Below, piece after piece: positions 6,649 to 13,960 of a stretch of 36,504 bases of DNA. Source of the stretch: Bacillota bacterium. Its GTDB lineage: Bacteria; Bacillota; Clostridia; Lachnospirales; Lachnospiraceae. The translations under genes were made by a program, and so were the position numbers. The first letter of the stretch is position 1. Every line of letters begins with the position of its first letter. Below the pieces are notes generated by a model. It did not search any database. It was given only the letters and a program-made list of their open reading frames with translations, and was not told the DNA's origin. Location of the stretch: NCBI GenBank assembly GCA_023663285.1, contig JAMPHT010000034.1, positions 1 to 36,504 on the forward strand, written 5' to 3'.

Positions 6649-7344
6649 TTACATTACCATACCTTTCCGCTCACCAAAGATTCCGGTTCCGACTCTCACA
6701 TACGTGGCGCCCTCCTCTACAGCGACGGAGTAATCACCTGTCATCCCCATGGATAGAACATTCATATTAATATTATCAATGTTTTTATTGTATATGTCAA
6801 CAGACAATTGCTTCAACTTTTTAAAATAGGTACGATTTTCTTCCGGATCCTCCACAAAAGGGGCAATGGTCATCAGTCCCTGGACCTGTATCCCCGGCAG
6901 CTTCGCAACGGCTTCCGCCAGGGAATAAGCCTCCCGGACGCTCACTCCGAATTTGCTTTCCTCCTCCGCCACATTCACCTCCAGCAGGATCCTGACGGTC
7001 ACCTGACGCTTTACAGCCTCCCTGCTGATCTCCTGCGCCAGCGCAAAAGAATCTACGCTGTGGATCATCCAGACCTTACCGACGATATATTTTACCTTAT
7101 TTCGCTGCAGATGCCCAATCATATGCCATCGCACATCCTCCGGCATGGCGGGTATCTTTTCCATAAGCTCCTGGACCCTGTTCTCTCCAAAGTCCCGCGC
7201 TCCTGCTTCATATGCCGCCCTAAGCATCTCAACAGGCTTGGTCTTGCTGACCGCTATCAGGGCCACTTCCTCTTTCTCACGCCCGGTTCTTTGGCAGGCT
7301 TCTGCAATTTTTATTTTTACGGCCTCCATATTTTCTCGAATCAT
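6649..7344 (-). CDS. yggS: YggS/YlmE-type PLP-binding protein
   Basis: Encodes 231 residues of the YggS/PROSC family, a fold-type III PLP protein that buffers pyridoxal phosphate and affects amino acid balance; no catalytic reaction is established. The PLP lysine is Lys34 in LIAVSKTKP. Other family motifs are FGENRVQEL, WHMIGHLQRNK, VNVAEEESKFG and MGMTGDYSVAVEEGAT. AAGGAT precedes the ATG at 7344. In Bacillus the homologue ylmE also precedes sepF (ylmF), so the pair is conserved. Here it follows a block of accessory genes rather than directly following the HlyD-like gene. Confidence 0.95.
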   Translation of the reverse strand: MIRENMEAVKIKIAEACQRTGREKEEVALIAVSKTKPVEMLRAAYEAGARDFGENRVQELMEKIPAMPEDVRWHMIGHLQRNKVKYIVGKVWMIHSVDSFALAQEISREAVKRQVTVRILLEVNVAEEESKFGVSVREAYSLAEAVAKLPGIQVQGLMTIAPFVEDPEENRTYFKKLKQLSVDIYNKNIDNINMNVLSMGMTGDYSVAVEEGATYVRVGTGIFGERKGMVM

Positions 7345-7358
7345 TCTTATATCCTTCT

Positions 7359-7374
7359 GCCCGCTTCAGCGGGC
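7359..7374. repeat. GC hairpin in the yggS leader
   Basis: GCCCGC and GCGGGC form a perfect 6-bp stem with a 4-base loop, 15 bases before the yggS start, in the short spacer after the preceding gene. No T-run follows. Together with a 16-mer at 7378-7393 it resembles the end of the palindrome found after mutS. Confidence 0.45.
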
Positions 7375-7385
7375 ATCAATTCTTC

Positions 7386-8132
7386 TCACACTTCATGAGG
7401 CGCCTCATCCAACGTGTGTCCTTCCTGACATAAGCGCAGGATCTCCGCGCCGTCTCTCTCTAATATATACATTTTGCCGTCACAGACGATCTCCTGGCCG
7501 CGAAGGACGTTGGGATTGCGGCGGCACAGCTCCTGCATGAGCTCATTATAGAGCGCTTTTTTTCTCTGGGTTTCCGTAAAAAGTCCGATGCTCTCCGCTT
7601 TTTTGTCCGATTTTGACAGAATCGTCATACACCAGATATCCGTGCTGTCGGAAAATGCCACTGCTATGACGTCCTCCAGCCGCCGGACATAAGGCTCCAT
7701 ACCGTTCATGACCATATAATTCTCCGTGAAGAAGCAAGCAATATGATTATCCACCGCAGCATTCGGCGTCCGGCAGAGTACCAGCGTAGTAGATGAAGAA
7801 GCAAGCTCACGGTCGATCTGCTGCAGCTCGCCCTCTGAAAAGTTAGTATGCTCCTGATAATAAGAGATCCAGGAAGCCGATCTCTTTCGCTTCATGAGAA
7901 TTCCAAATATGATCAACAGCACGCCTGGCACAGACAGGAGAATGGATATGGCGTCCCCCGCATCCGCCATCAAACCGATGACCGAAATGGGCAGCGTAAA
8001 GACCAGAAGAATGATTCCTCCGGCTATCATGCCCTTTCCCGCGCCCACACCGCTTCGGATGGCCTTTAAGATGCTCCCCTTCCCCTTCTTCATCATCTGC
8101 TTGTAGATTTTGTTTTCTGTAGATGTGATCAT
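7386..8132 (-). CDS. Uncharacterised two-helix membrane protein
   Basis: Encodes 248 residues; I do not recognise the family. A basic N-terminus with KMMKKGKGS-like composition leads to two adjacent transmembrane helices (~residues 36-58 and 62-78), followed by a soluble C-terminal part of ~165 residues. That part has a run of beta-strand-like segments (HIACFFTENYMVM, RLEDVIAVAFSDS) that could be a pleckstrin-homology-like domain, which is only a guess. The start at 8132 is preferred because AAAGGAG lies upstream and earlier in-frame starts overlap the preceding gene. It closes the accessory block before yggS. Its end (CATGAAGTGTGA) shares a 16-mer with the end of mutS. Confidence 0.7.
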   Translation of the reverse strand: MITSTENKIYKQMMKKGKGSILKAIRSGVGAGKGMIAGGIILLVFTLPISVIGLMADAGDAISILLSVPGVLLIIFGILMKRKRSASWISYYQEHTNFSEGELQQIDRELASSSTTLVLCRTPNAAVDNHIACFFTENYMVMNGMEPYVRRLEDVIAVAFSDSTDIWCMTILSKSDKKAESIGLFTETQRKKALYNELMQELCRRNPNVLRGQEIVCDGKMYILERDGAEILRLCQEGHTLDEAPHEV

Positions 8133-8152
8133 AACTGTTTTCTGCTCCTTTC

Positions 8153-8650
8153 TTATTTCCTCTGTATGAATTCTTTTCGCAATTTTTCGCAAAGCTCTGC
8201 CATTTCACGCATATCATCCTCTGAGCACATTTCGGATAGATCGTAAGCAAGCGGATCGGATACAAAATCCATCAAAGCCGCATTCATTTGTCCCTGCTCC
8301 TCTTCTGTGGCAATAATGCGGACTTCAGGAAACTCGGTTTCTAAGCTGCCTCCAAATAATTCACACAGATTCACCCGCCCGCACATTTTACACTCAAGCA
8401 TCAATGCAGATAAGTCCGTAATCAGGTCAATGGCATAGTAAAATGGATATTCTCTGCCCTCCGCATCTCTGTATTCCAGCATTTGATCTGTCTGCCGGAA
8501 TTTCCAACACAGCTTATCCAGCCCTGTGTCAGAAAAAATTTCTGTTAAGGTAATTTCCTCTTTCTGCTTGCAGGCCAAATATTCCAACAGGGTCAAGCTA
8601 TCATCTGTTCCGCCAATATAGCCATCCCAATATTTTCCTATGATGTACAT
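8153..8650 (-). CDS. Uncharacterised acidic protein, possibly immunity-like
   Basis: Encodes 165 residues beginning MYIIGKYWDGYIGGTDDSL. The protein is acidic, with no signal peptide or membrane helix. A Cys pair occurs near the middle (LECKMCGRVNLCELFGG). Size, acidity and a set of small unrelated neighbours fit immunity proteins of polymorphic toxin systems, but no toxin gene is visible and I cannot name a family. GGAGGG lies six bases before the ATG at 8650, so I prefer this over the ATG at 8656, which touches the ribosome binding site. Confidence 0.7.
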   Translation of the reverse strand: MYIIGKYWDGYIGGTDDSLTLLEYLACKQKEEITLTEIFSDTGLDKLCWKFRQTDQMLEYRDAEGREYPFYYAIDLITDLSALMLECKMCGRVNLCELFGGSLETEFPEVRIIATEEEQGQMNAALMDFVSDPLAYDLSEMCSEDDMREMAELCEKLRKEFIQRK

Positions 8651-8736
8651 TTTCATCCCTCCAGATATCGGTAAAAATACTTTTCTTTTCTATACAACTC
8701 TACAACTGCGAATTTAATAATTATAAATATGACGTT

Positions 8737-9273
8737 TCAATTATTTTTCAATTTGATGACATACCTCTGTATGATCTCGCCATAAGTATCACTTAAAAAT
8801 TCTGCTTCAAGTTCTCCGTTGCAATTCTTGATAACGCTTGCAGAACCAATATTGGCTTTGTCGCAGGTAACGATTACATTCTTGATCCCGATTGTCCTGC
8901 AGACCTGCAAGGCATCTTTGAGCATAGAAGTTGCGTAGTGCTTTTTGCGTTCGGTCGGTCTAACTGAATAACCGATATGACCACCTTCCCTTTCTAAAAA
9001 GTCGTTTAACGCCAGACGGATGTTTACCATGCCGACGATTTTATCGTCTGATTCCCTTACATAAAAATAAGTAAGTGCAGGCACTTTACCTTCGAGGATA
9101 TTTGCTATATCAATGTCCCCTAAAACTTTCCCCAGCCATTCTTCATAAGTCGATTTCCTCAAATACCTGTCCAGGCTACCGCTTCCGTTAATCTCAGAAC
9201 CATATGTATAGAATTCATTTATATACTCAATTGCTTTGCTTTTATAAACTATACTGGGAAACACCATTTTCAT
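8737..9273 (-). CDS. GNAT-family N-acetyltransferase
   Basis: Encodes 178 residues. The GNAT fold is indicated by PALTYFYVRESDDKIVGMVN (beta strands 3-4), GHIGYSVRPTERKKHYATSM (motif A, acetyl-CoA pyrophosphate loop) and VIVTCDKANIGSASVIKNCN (motif B). In motif A the usual Gly before Tyr-Ala is His (KKHYA), a mild deviation. The substrate cannot be told. Most relatives of this length act on small amines or protein N-termini. The start ATG at 9273 overlaps the preceding stop (ATGA) and has GGAGAG seven bases upstream, so the two genes are coupled. Confidence 0.85.
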   Translation of the reverse strand: MKMVFPSIVYKSKAIEYINEFYTYGSEINGSGSLDRYLRKSTYEEWLGKVLGDIDIANILEGKVPALTYFYVRESDDKIVGMVNIRLALNDFLEREGGHIGYSVRPTERKKHYATSMLKDALQVCRTIGIKNVIVTCDKANIGSASVIKNCNGELEAEFLSDTYGEIIQRYVIKLKNN

Positions 9274-9956
9274 ATTGATTCTCTCCAAATTGCCTTCTTA
9301 GCAGGGCGGTTTTTGACGAATGCAATACCGCCGAGAACGATACTAATCACTGAAGCCACTAAGCTTCCCAGCGGAATGCCGGGACGCAGAAGCACCTCCT
9401 GCATATAATTACCGCCTGTATCGCACAGAAATTTTGCATTCAGCTCCAGCATATTCCCGCCCTCGGCATCCGCGTATTTTCTTCCGTATACGGAATGAAA
9501 GGAACTCGCCTCAAAGGAAAGGTCCTCCAGATACTGCATTTGAAAATAGCCGCTCACCTTCAGGTCGGGACCATCCGGAAAATACTTTGACAATTCGATA
9601 TCCTCTTTCAAATGTTCACTGTTTCCCGGTGTTAAGGAAATGATCCATTCCTTTTGGTCGCAGTCAGTGATTTTTGCGACACAGTATATCTCACCATCCT
9701 TGGTATCCGTTTTTGTCTCTAAGATCTGCAGATTTTTTATCTTATAAACTTTTATGGGATAATATACCTTTCCGCCTTTTATATCCTCCCCGTGCATCGT
9801 GCTTACATCGCCTGCCTGAAACGGAAGGATCCACAAAAGATATACTCCAAAAACCAGACCCAGCAAAAACTGCATCCTTCCCCGTTTAAAGTCGCCGCTT
9901 TTCTTTTCTTCCCGTGAAAAATTTCTTTTGTACTCATCATAACTGTTTTCGTTCAT
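9270..9956 (-). CDS. Uncharacterised membrane protein, source of the 56-bp duplicated fragment
   Basis: Encodes 228 residues; I do not recognise the family. A basic N-terminal ~25 residues leads to a transmembrane helix (~28-46), an extracytoplasmic region of ~130 residues with a beta-rich look, and a second helix near the C-terminus (~193-212) followed by a short basic tail. The extracellular part contains EWIISLTPGNSEHL and SFEASSFHSVYGRKY. The ATG at 9956 is chosen for GAGGGG seven bases upstream. It overlaps the acetyltransferase by four bases. The codons around residues 140-158 are duplicated in inverted orientation at 2364-2419 with 55 of 56 bases identical. Confidence 0.75.
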   Translation of the reverse strand: MNENSYDEYKRNFSREEKKSGDFKRGRMQFLLGLVFGVYLLWILPFQAGDVSTMHGEDIKGGKVYYPIKVYKIKNLQILETKTDTKDGEIYCVAKITDCDQKEWIISLTPGNSEHLKEDIELSKYFPDGPDLKVSGYFQMQYLEDLSFEASSFHSVYGRKYADAEGGNMLELNAKFLCDTGGNYMQEVLLRPGIPLGSLVASVISIVLGGIAFVKNRPAKKAIWRESI

Positions 9957-9977
9957 AAAAACGCCCCTCATAATCCG

Positions 9978-10289
9978 TCAAAAATTATAATAAGGTAATC
10001 CGGCGTATTCCGCAGATAAATTATCCCCAACACACACATCTGTAAGCGTTGAAATCAGAATGGAGCGTTCATCACATACATATTGATTCAAGTAATCAAT
10101 GAAATCCTTTTCGGTATAACGCACTCCAATCGTATCGCCCACCCTGAACCGGTATTTTTCTGCATCAGGGCTATTGTGCAGCCAGTTACCGCTAAATTCC
10201 AGACAGTATTGCGTAAGCTTTTCGGCCACCCTGTCAGGAACGGCATACACACTTATTGCGCCGTCTGCGCTCAACAACACATTTTTCAT
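9978..10289 (-). CDS. Small uncharacterised protein
   Basis: Encodes 103 residues starting MKNVLLSADGAISVYAVPD. It is a compact soluble protein without signal or membrane segment. Features are an Asn-Trp-Leu-His cluster (GNWLHNSPDAEKY) and TEKDFIDYLNQYV. I have a vague sense of a recurrent Clostridia family but cannot name it. GGGAGGG lies about nine bases before the ATG. It is the first gene of the accessory block (9978, 9270, 8737, possibly 8153 and 7386) and stands 21 bases before the next. Confidence 0.7.
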   Translation of the reverse strand: MKNVLLSADGAISVYAVPDRVAEKLTQYCLEFSGNWLHNSPDAEKYRFRVGDTIGVRYTEKDFIDYLNQYVCDERSILISTLTDVCVGDNLSAEYAGLPYYNF

Positions 10290-10400
10290 GATCAGCGCCC
10301 TCCCTCTTACTTACGATATACGCATCCTGTTCATCCAATCCCGTAAATCGACACTTTTACAATTTCCAAATAACATACTTACATATATCCCTCACAGAAA

Positions 10401-10603
10401 GCGCATCCGCCGCATTGCAGGCATCCAGGCGGCGGCCACGGCATGGGAAAATTTTGACCGTGCGGAACGCCGGCGCTTAGGCTGCGTACTGTGCAGCCTT
10501 ACGCGTCCGCTGCGTGGAGCCATCGAGCGCAAGCGTGTCAAAATTTTTCTATGCCGTGACCGTCGCCGGAGGGGTATGCCTGCGTGCAGCCCTCTCACTG
10601 CGC
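10401..10603. repeat. ~200-bp imperfect palindrome downstream of the HlyD-like gene
   Basis: The left arm (10417-10458, from GCAGGCAT to ATTTTGAC) is matched by an inverted right arm (10537-10583, from GTCAAAAT to ATGCCTGC) with a few mismatches and a short bulge. A nested stem, AGGCTGC/GCAGCCT, lies at the centre around 10478-10498. GCGCA/TGCGC at the ends may extend the stem. No T-run follows on either strand, so it is not a classical terminator, and no transposase or open frame is encoded. It overlaps the last codons of the HlyD-like gene. Apart from this palindrome the 305-base gap holds no gene. Confidence 0.7.
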
Positions 10604-12001
10604 AATATACTGAATAAACTGATCGTCCGTCACCGCCGCCGCATCCAGCACTATGTAATCATACACATTCAGCCCGTATTTCGTATTGGACTTCACAATG
10701 GCGTACTCATCATTCTGATACAAAATATTGATCTGCTTAAAATCCGCATACCCCTTGTTCATGTTGTAGACCCCGATCAACGTGGCCCGCTTGCTGACCA
10801 CATACGTCTCCTGCCCGTCCAGCTTATACAGAATATCACCCGCATTCAAAAGAGAACTATCCAGATAATACTCCTGTGTATCGCTGGAATAATTATAGAC
10901 CTCCACCTCCAGCCGCTCACTGGAAATGGTTCCGTCCTCCAGATAACACTGACGCATAATGCTGTCCCCGCCGTTATTTCCGCCGGGGATCAGGAAATCC
11001 TCCGGTATCAGAAAGAAATCCTTCTGCACAATAGAGGAAAGGGGTATCTTTAAGCCCGTCTCATCCTCCACGATCAGTTCAATGTCCAGAAACCTGTCGC
11101 CTATAAAGGTGATCATGGAGTTGTTAAAATCCAACTTCAGATAGCTGTTCCCGTCCGCGTTGGTGAGCATGGACACCTGCCCCCAGGATTCATACTGATT
11201 CTTAAGGAAACGCACCCTCACATACTCTTCCTGCAGCAGCTGAGCGCCTCTCGCCGCGTCCACCGGAATCACCAGGGACCAGTTCTCGCTGGTGCAAAGC
11301 TTATATACAGGATCGTTCACAGCCATCAGAGAATTACTGAGAAACTGCTTCTTTTCATAATCGCTGTCCCTGGTGTCAAAGGTAGCCGCCGTCACATCCT
11401 GCGCTTTTAAGTCCTCGTACCCGTCCACCCAATAGGAAACGATCCCCGTAAACGGCGCATAGACATAATTGATAATGCCCACGCCGCTGTTCAGGTCGCC
11501 TATATTATCCAGCATATTGGCATTTGCAAGCTTCAGCACCGTATTCTTAAGGGCATACTTAAAATCATAAACATTGTCATAATATGCGCCGTCATAGCTG
11601 TGGACAAAATTAACGATCTCACTGCGAAATTCCGAAAGCTCTTTATTGCTCAGAGTATTTTCCTCGCTGTTTGCAGCCTCAAAGACCTCGCTCAGCCTCC
11701 CTGTCTCGTCAACGACGTAAACCAGGGAATTCTTTGCCAGCCGTTCCCCCTCTCTGGCATAATAGTTCACATAGCCGGCGGATTGATTGTACATTACGGT
11801 CTCATCCCTGATAATGACCCCCCGATATACATTGTCAACGGCAAGGGAGCCCTCCTGCACCTCATAACGCACGATATGACTGGTTTGAAAATACATAATG
11901 ACACAGACCATGACATAGATAAAAATGACACCAAATATGATCATTCCAATATTCAGATTTAAAGGCTTTCTATATTTTCTGATCTTACTTTCCTTCGCCA
12001 A
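10595..12001 (-). CDS. HlyD-like membrane-anchored protein
   Basis: Encodes 468 residues. One transmembrane helix near the N-terminus (~residues 17-38) is followed by a long extracytoplasmic part. After the helix, the stretch EGSLAVDNVYRGVIIRDETV and the later VYAPFTGIVSYWVDGYEDL resemble the biotinyl-lipoyl-like half-motifs of HlyD/membrane fusion proteins, and a helical hairpin-like segment lies between them. No transporter or outer membrane partner is encoded nearby, so an efflux role is doubtful. In Clostridia such genes are often next to yggS-sepF, so a role with the division machinery is possible but unproven. The start is a TTG at 12001 with AGAGGCGGG upstream. A hairpin stands directly upstream. 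Confidence 0.75.
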   Translation of the reverse strand: MAKESKIRKYRKPLNLNIGMIIFGVIFIYVMVCVIMYFQTSHIVRYEVQEGSLAVDNVYRGVIIRDETVMYNQSAGYVNYYAREGERLAKNSLVYVVDETGRLSEVFEAANSEENTLSNKELSEFRSEIVNFVHSYDGAYYDNVYDFKYALKNTVLKLANANMLDNIGDLNSGVGIINYVYAPFTGIVSYWVDGYEDLKAQDVTAATFDTRDSDYEKKQFLSNSLMAVNDPVYKLCTSENWSLVIPVDAARGAQLLQEEYVRVRFLKNQYESWGQVSMLTNADGNSYLKLDFNNSMITFIGDRFLDIELIVEDETGLKIPLSSIVQKDFFLIPEDFLIPGGNNGGDSIMRQCYLEDGTISSERLEVEVYNYSSDTQEYYLDSSLLNAGDILYKLDGQETYVVSKRATLIGVYNMNKGYADFKQINILYQNDEYAIVKSNTKYGLNVYDYIVLDAAAVTDDQFIQYIAQ

Positions 12002-12019
12002 CCCTTTACCCGCCTCTAC

Positions 12020-12046
12020 GCAAAAGCCCCGGAATCACCGGGGCCT
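12020..12046 (-). terminator. GC-rich hairpin between the P-loop gene and the HlyD-like gene
   Basis: GCCCCGG (12026-12032) pairs with CCGGGGC (12038-12044) around a 5-base loop; on the minus strand four T residues follow. It could terminate the P-loop transcript or attenuate read-through into the HlyD-like gene, whose ribosome binding site comes right after it. Confidence 0.6.
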
Positions 12047-12100
12047 TCATTACTTTGCTGTCGAAACCTTCATCCCGCTGCTTCCAACCATATGCCCTGC

Positions 12101-12520
12101 TTACAGGGAAACAATGATCTTTTCCTTCATACCTGCGGGAAGTTCGGACTCATCCATGGAAATACTCAAAATAAAATTCACTTCAAATTTCCTGCTCAGG
12201 GCTTCCAACTTTTCAACGGCTGCGGTAATATCTTTACCCTCCAGACACGCGATTTTCAGAAAACTGTCAAAATACATCTGCTGCAGATCATGGTCCTGAG
12301 AAACGACCCCACAGACAAATCCAATGAATTCACTGTCATTCTCGATCATATACTGGGATACATCAATAAGGCGCACTTTGTTGTTCAGCTCGTACATATG
12401 CTTCGTGCTCTTGTCGAGATATACGATATTTCCGGAAATCTCCTTTATTTCGTTATTCACTTTATCCAATAACTGCTTTGTCTTGCCCTTTCCCTTCCTG
12501 CCTACAATTAATTGAACCAT
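12101..12520 (-). CDS. Small P-loop protein of unknown role
   Basis: Encodes 139 residues beginning MVQLIVGRKGKGKTKQLLDK. Gly7 to Thr14 form a complete Walker A motif (GRKGKGKT). NIVYLDKS follows at ~31-38, and NFILSISMDES near residue 115 could be a Walker B-like strand, though no clear acidic pair follows the hydrophobic run. The protein is too short for a full AAA or PilT ATPase, although such proteins are sometimes labelled PilT-like. AGGAGGG lies six bases before the ATG, and a good sigma-A promoter stands directly upstream, so it is transcribed independently of the big operon that ends with the carboxypeptidase. Function unknown. Confidence 0.8.
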   Translation of the reverse strand: MVQLIVGRKGKGKTKQLLDKVNNEIKEISGNIVYLDKSTKHMYELNNKVRLIDVSQYMIENDSEFIGFVCGVVSQDHDLQQMYFDSFLKIACLEGKDITAAVEKLEALSRKFEVNFILSISMDESELPAGMKEKIIVSL

Positions 12521-12552
12521 TGGAAACCCTCCTGTCGTAGTATGATACTTTA

Positions 12553-12581
12553 ATTATAAGGGATAAGCCCCTAAAAAACAA
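12553..12581 (-). promoter_or_regulatory. Sigma-A type promoter for the P-loop gene
   Basis: On the minus strand TTGTTT (12576-12581), a 17-base spacer and perfect TATAAT (12553-12558) lie just past the carboxypeptidase stop. Expected start of transcription is near 12546, giving a leader of about 25 bases that contains AGGAGGG. Confidence 0.7.
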
Positions 12582-12583
12582 CC

Positions 12584-13579
12584 CTATTTCTGAATCTCCT
12601 CAAGTAAATCTGCCATGGCCACGTACAATTCCTGTGTGGAGGGGACTCCCATGGTGACCGCTATGTATGGCGCTCCGTTCACATCCCGGACCAGAAGCAT
12701 CAGACAGTGCCCCGCCGCCTTGGTGGTTCCGGTCTTTCCGCCGATGACGGTGATGCCGGAAGGAGCATGATAATCAGATCCCATCTTGAGAAACTGGTTG
12801 GTGGTGGAACGGTCAAATTCCTTTTCCTTACCGTTCTTGTCATAATAAACGGTCTGATAGCTTGCCATATGAATGATCTCATTGAAGGTCTCATACTTGA
12901 TGGCCTCATTGAAAATCAGGTACAGATCGTAAGCCGTGGTATAGTGCTCCTGATCGGTCAGACCGTGAGGATTGGTAAAATGAGTATTGGTGGCTCCCAG
13001 ACGTGCCGCCTCCTCATTCATCATGGCCACAAAATTGTCCACACTGCCTCCCACGCCCTCCGCGATCAGCATGGCGGCGTCATTTGCCGAATAGATCAGC
13101 AGAATGCGCAGCGCCTGATCCATAGTCATGGTATCTCCCGCTTTCAGGCCGCACAGCGTAGCCCCCGCCTCCGTTATATTCACCGCGCTGCTCGCGGTAA
13201 GCTTCTGATCCATGCTTCCGTATTTCAGCACCACAAGCGCCGTCATTACCTTCGTCAGGCTTGCAGGATTTAATCTGGTATGGGCATTTTTTGCATAAAC
13301 AACCCTATTGTCATTCGGAGAAAACAGAAGCGCTGCCGTAGCCTTGGATAAGTCTGCGTCCGTTCCCTCGGCCACATCATCCGTCACTACGCAGAGATCA
13401 GCCGAAAACGGCGTTGCCGTCCCCGTATCCTGTCCGGAAATGACATTAAAGCTGCTGATATTTGAATCGGCGCTGTAAGCCATGTCATAGGCCAGATCAC
13501 CGCATCCTGAAAGCACGCAGGACATGACTGCCAGCAGGCAGAAAATCGCTGCCATATATCTTCTACTTGTACATTTCAC
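12584..13579 (-). CDS. Lipoprotein D-alanyl-D-alanine carboxypeptidase (DacA/PBP5-like)
   Basis: Encodes 331 residues of peptidase family S11, which trims the terminal D-Ala from peptidoglycan stem peptides. All three active-site motifs are visible: Ser107-x-x-Lys110 in [11 protein letters not shown], Ser164-x-Asn166 in YSANDAA, and Lys282-Thr-Gly in GGKTGTT. A signal sequence ends in the lipobox VLSGC with Cys26, so it should be a lipid-anchored protein, matured by the LspA encoded in this window. The C-terminal domain of PBP5 is not present. The start is a GTG at 13579 inside the end of mgsA; an ATG at 13555 would give a short but still adequate signal peptide. It is the last gene of the shape/division operon. 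Confidence 0.9.
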   Translation of the reverse strand: MKCTSRRYMAAIFCLLAVMSCVLSGCGDLAYDMAYSADSNISSFNVISGQDTGTATPFSADLCVVTDDVAEGTDADLSKATAALLFSPNDNRVVYAKNAHTRLNPASLTKVMTALVVLKYGSMDQKLTASSAVNITEAGATLCGLKAGDTMTMDQALRILLIYSANDAAMLIAEGVGGSVDNFVAMMNEEAARLGATNTHFTNPHGLTDQEHYTTAYDLYLIFNEAIKYETFNEIIHMASYQTVYYDKNGKEKEFDRSTTNQFLKMGSDYHAPSGITVIGGKTGTTKAAGHCLMLLVRDVNGAPYIAVTMGVPSTQELYVAMADLLEEIQK

Positions 13580-13958
13580 GCCACTCTAAATCTCCTCTGT
13601 CAAGGGACTTGATCAACAGTTCCGCGCTTGCCAGGTTCGTGGCCAGCGGAATATTATGCATATCGCAAAGCCGCAGTACATTGTTTACATCCGGTTCATG
13701 GACCTTCGGCGTCAGCGGATCCCGCAGAAAGATCACCAGATCTATCTGGTTGTGCTCGATCTGGGCTCCTATCTGCTGTTCGCCGCCCAAGTGGCCCGCC
13801 AGAAATTTATGGATATTCAGGTTCGTTACCTCCTCGATCAGGCGGCCCGTAGTACCTGTGGCATACAAATCATTCTTACTTAAGATCCCCCTGTAGGCAA
13901 TACAGAAGTTCTGCATCAGTTTTTTCTTTGAATCATGTGCAATCAGCGCAATATTCAT
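13563..13958 (-). CDS. mgsA: Methylglyoxal synthase
   Basis: Encodes 131 residues. The enzyme converts dihydroxyacetone phosphate to methylglyoxal and phosphate, a bypass that relieves sugar-phosphate stress. Family motifs are [10 protein letters not shown] (His8, Asp9), YATGTTGRL (phosphate binding), [10 protein letters not shown] (55-64), [15 protein letters not shown] and [11 protein letters not shown]. The residue equal to the catalytic base Asp71 of the E. coli enzyme (GGDQQ) is Glu60 here (GGEQQ). The other key acids are kept. GGGGGG precedes the ATG at 13958. It sits two bases after rodA and overlaps the carboxypeptidase gene by 17 bases; the rodA-mgsA link is common in Clostridia. Confidence 0.94.
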   Translation of the reverse strand: MNIALIAHDSKKKLMQNFCIAYRGILSKNDLYATGTTGRLIEEVTNLNIHKFLAGHLGGEQQIGAQIEHNQIDLVIFLRDPLTPKVHEPDVNNVLRLCDMHNIPLATNLASAELLIKSLDRGDLEWREMYK

Positions 13959-13960
13959 AA

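Noticed and set aside
10174-10617. Open frames on both strands across the 10.4-10.6 kb palindrome
   Set aside because: They are Arg/Cys-rich by-products of the GC-rich inverted repeat and lack ribosome binding sites.
12101-12520. PilT twitching-motility ATPase
   Set aside because: Only a Walker A motif is shared; the protein is far too short and lacks the Asp, His and Walker B boxes of PilT.
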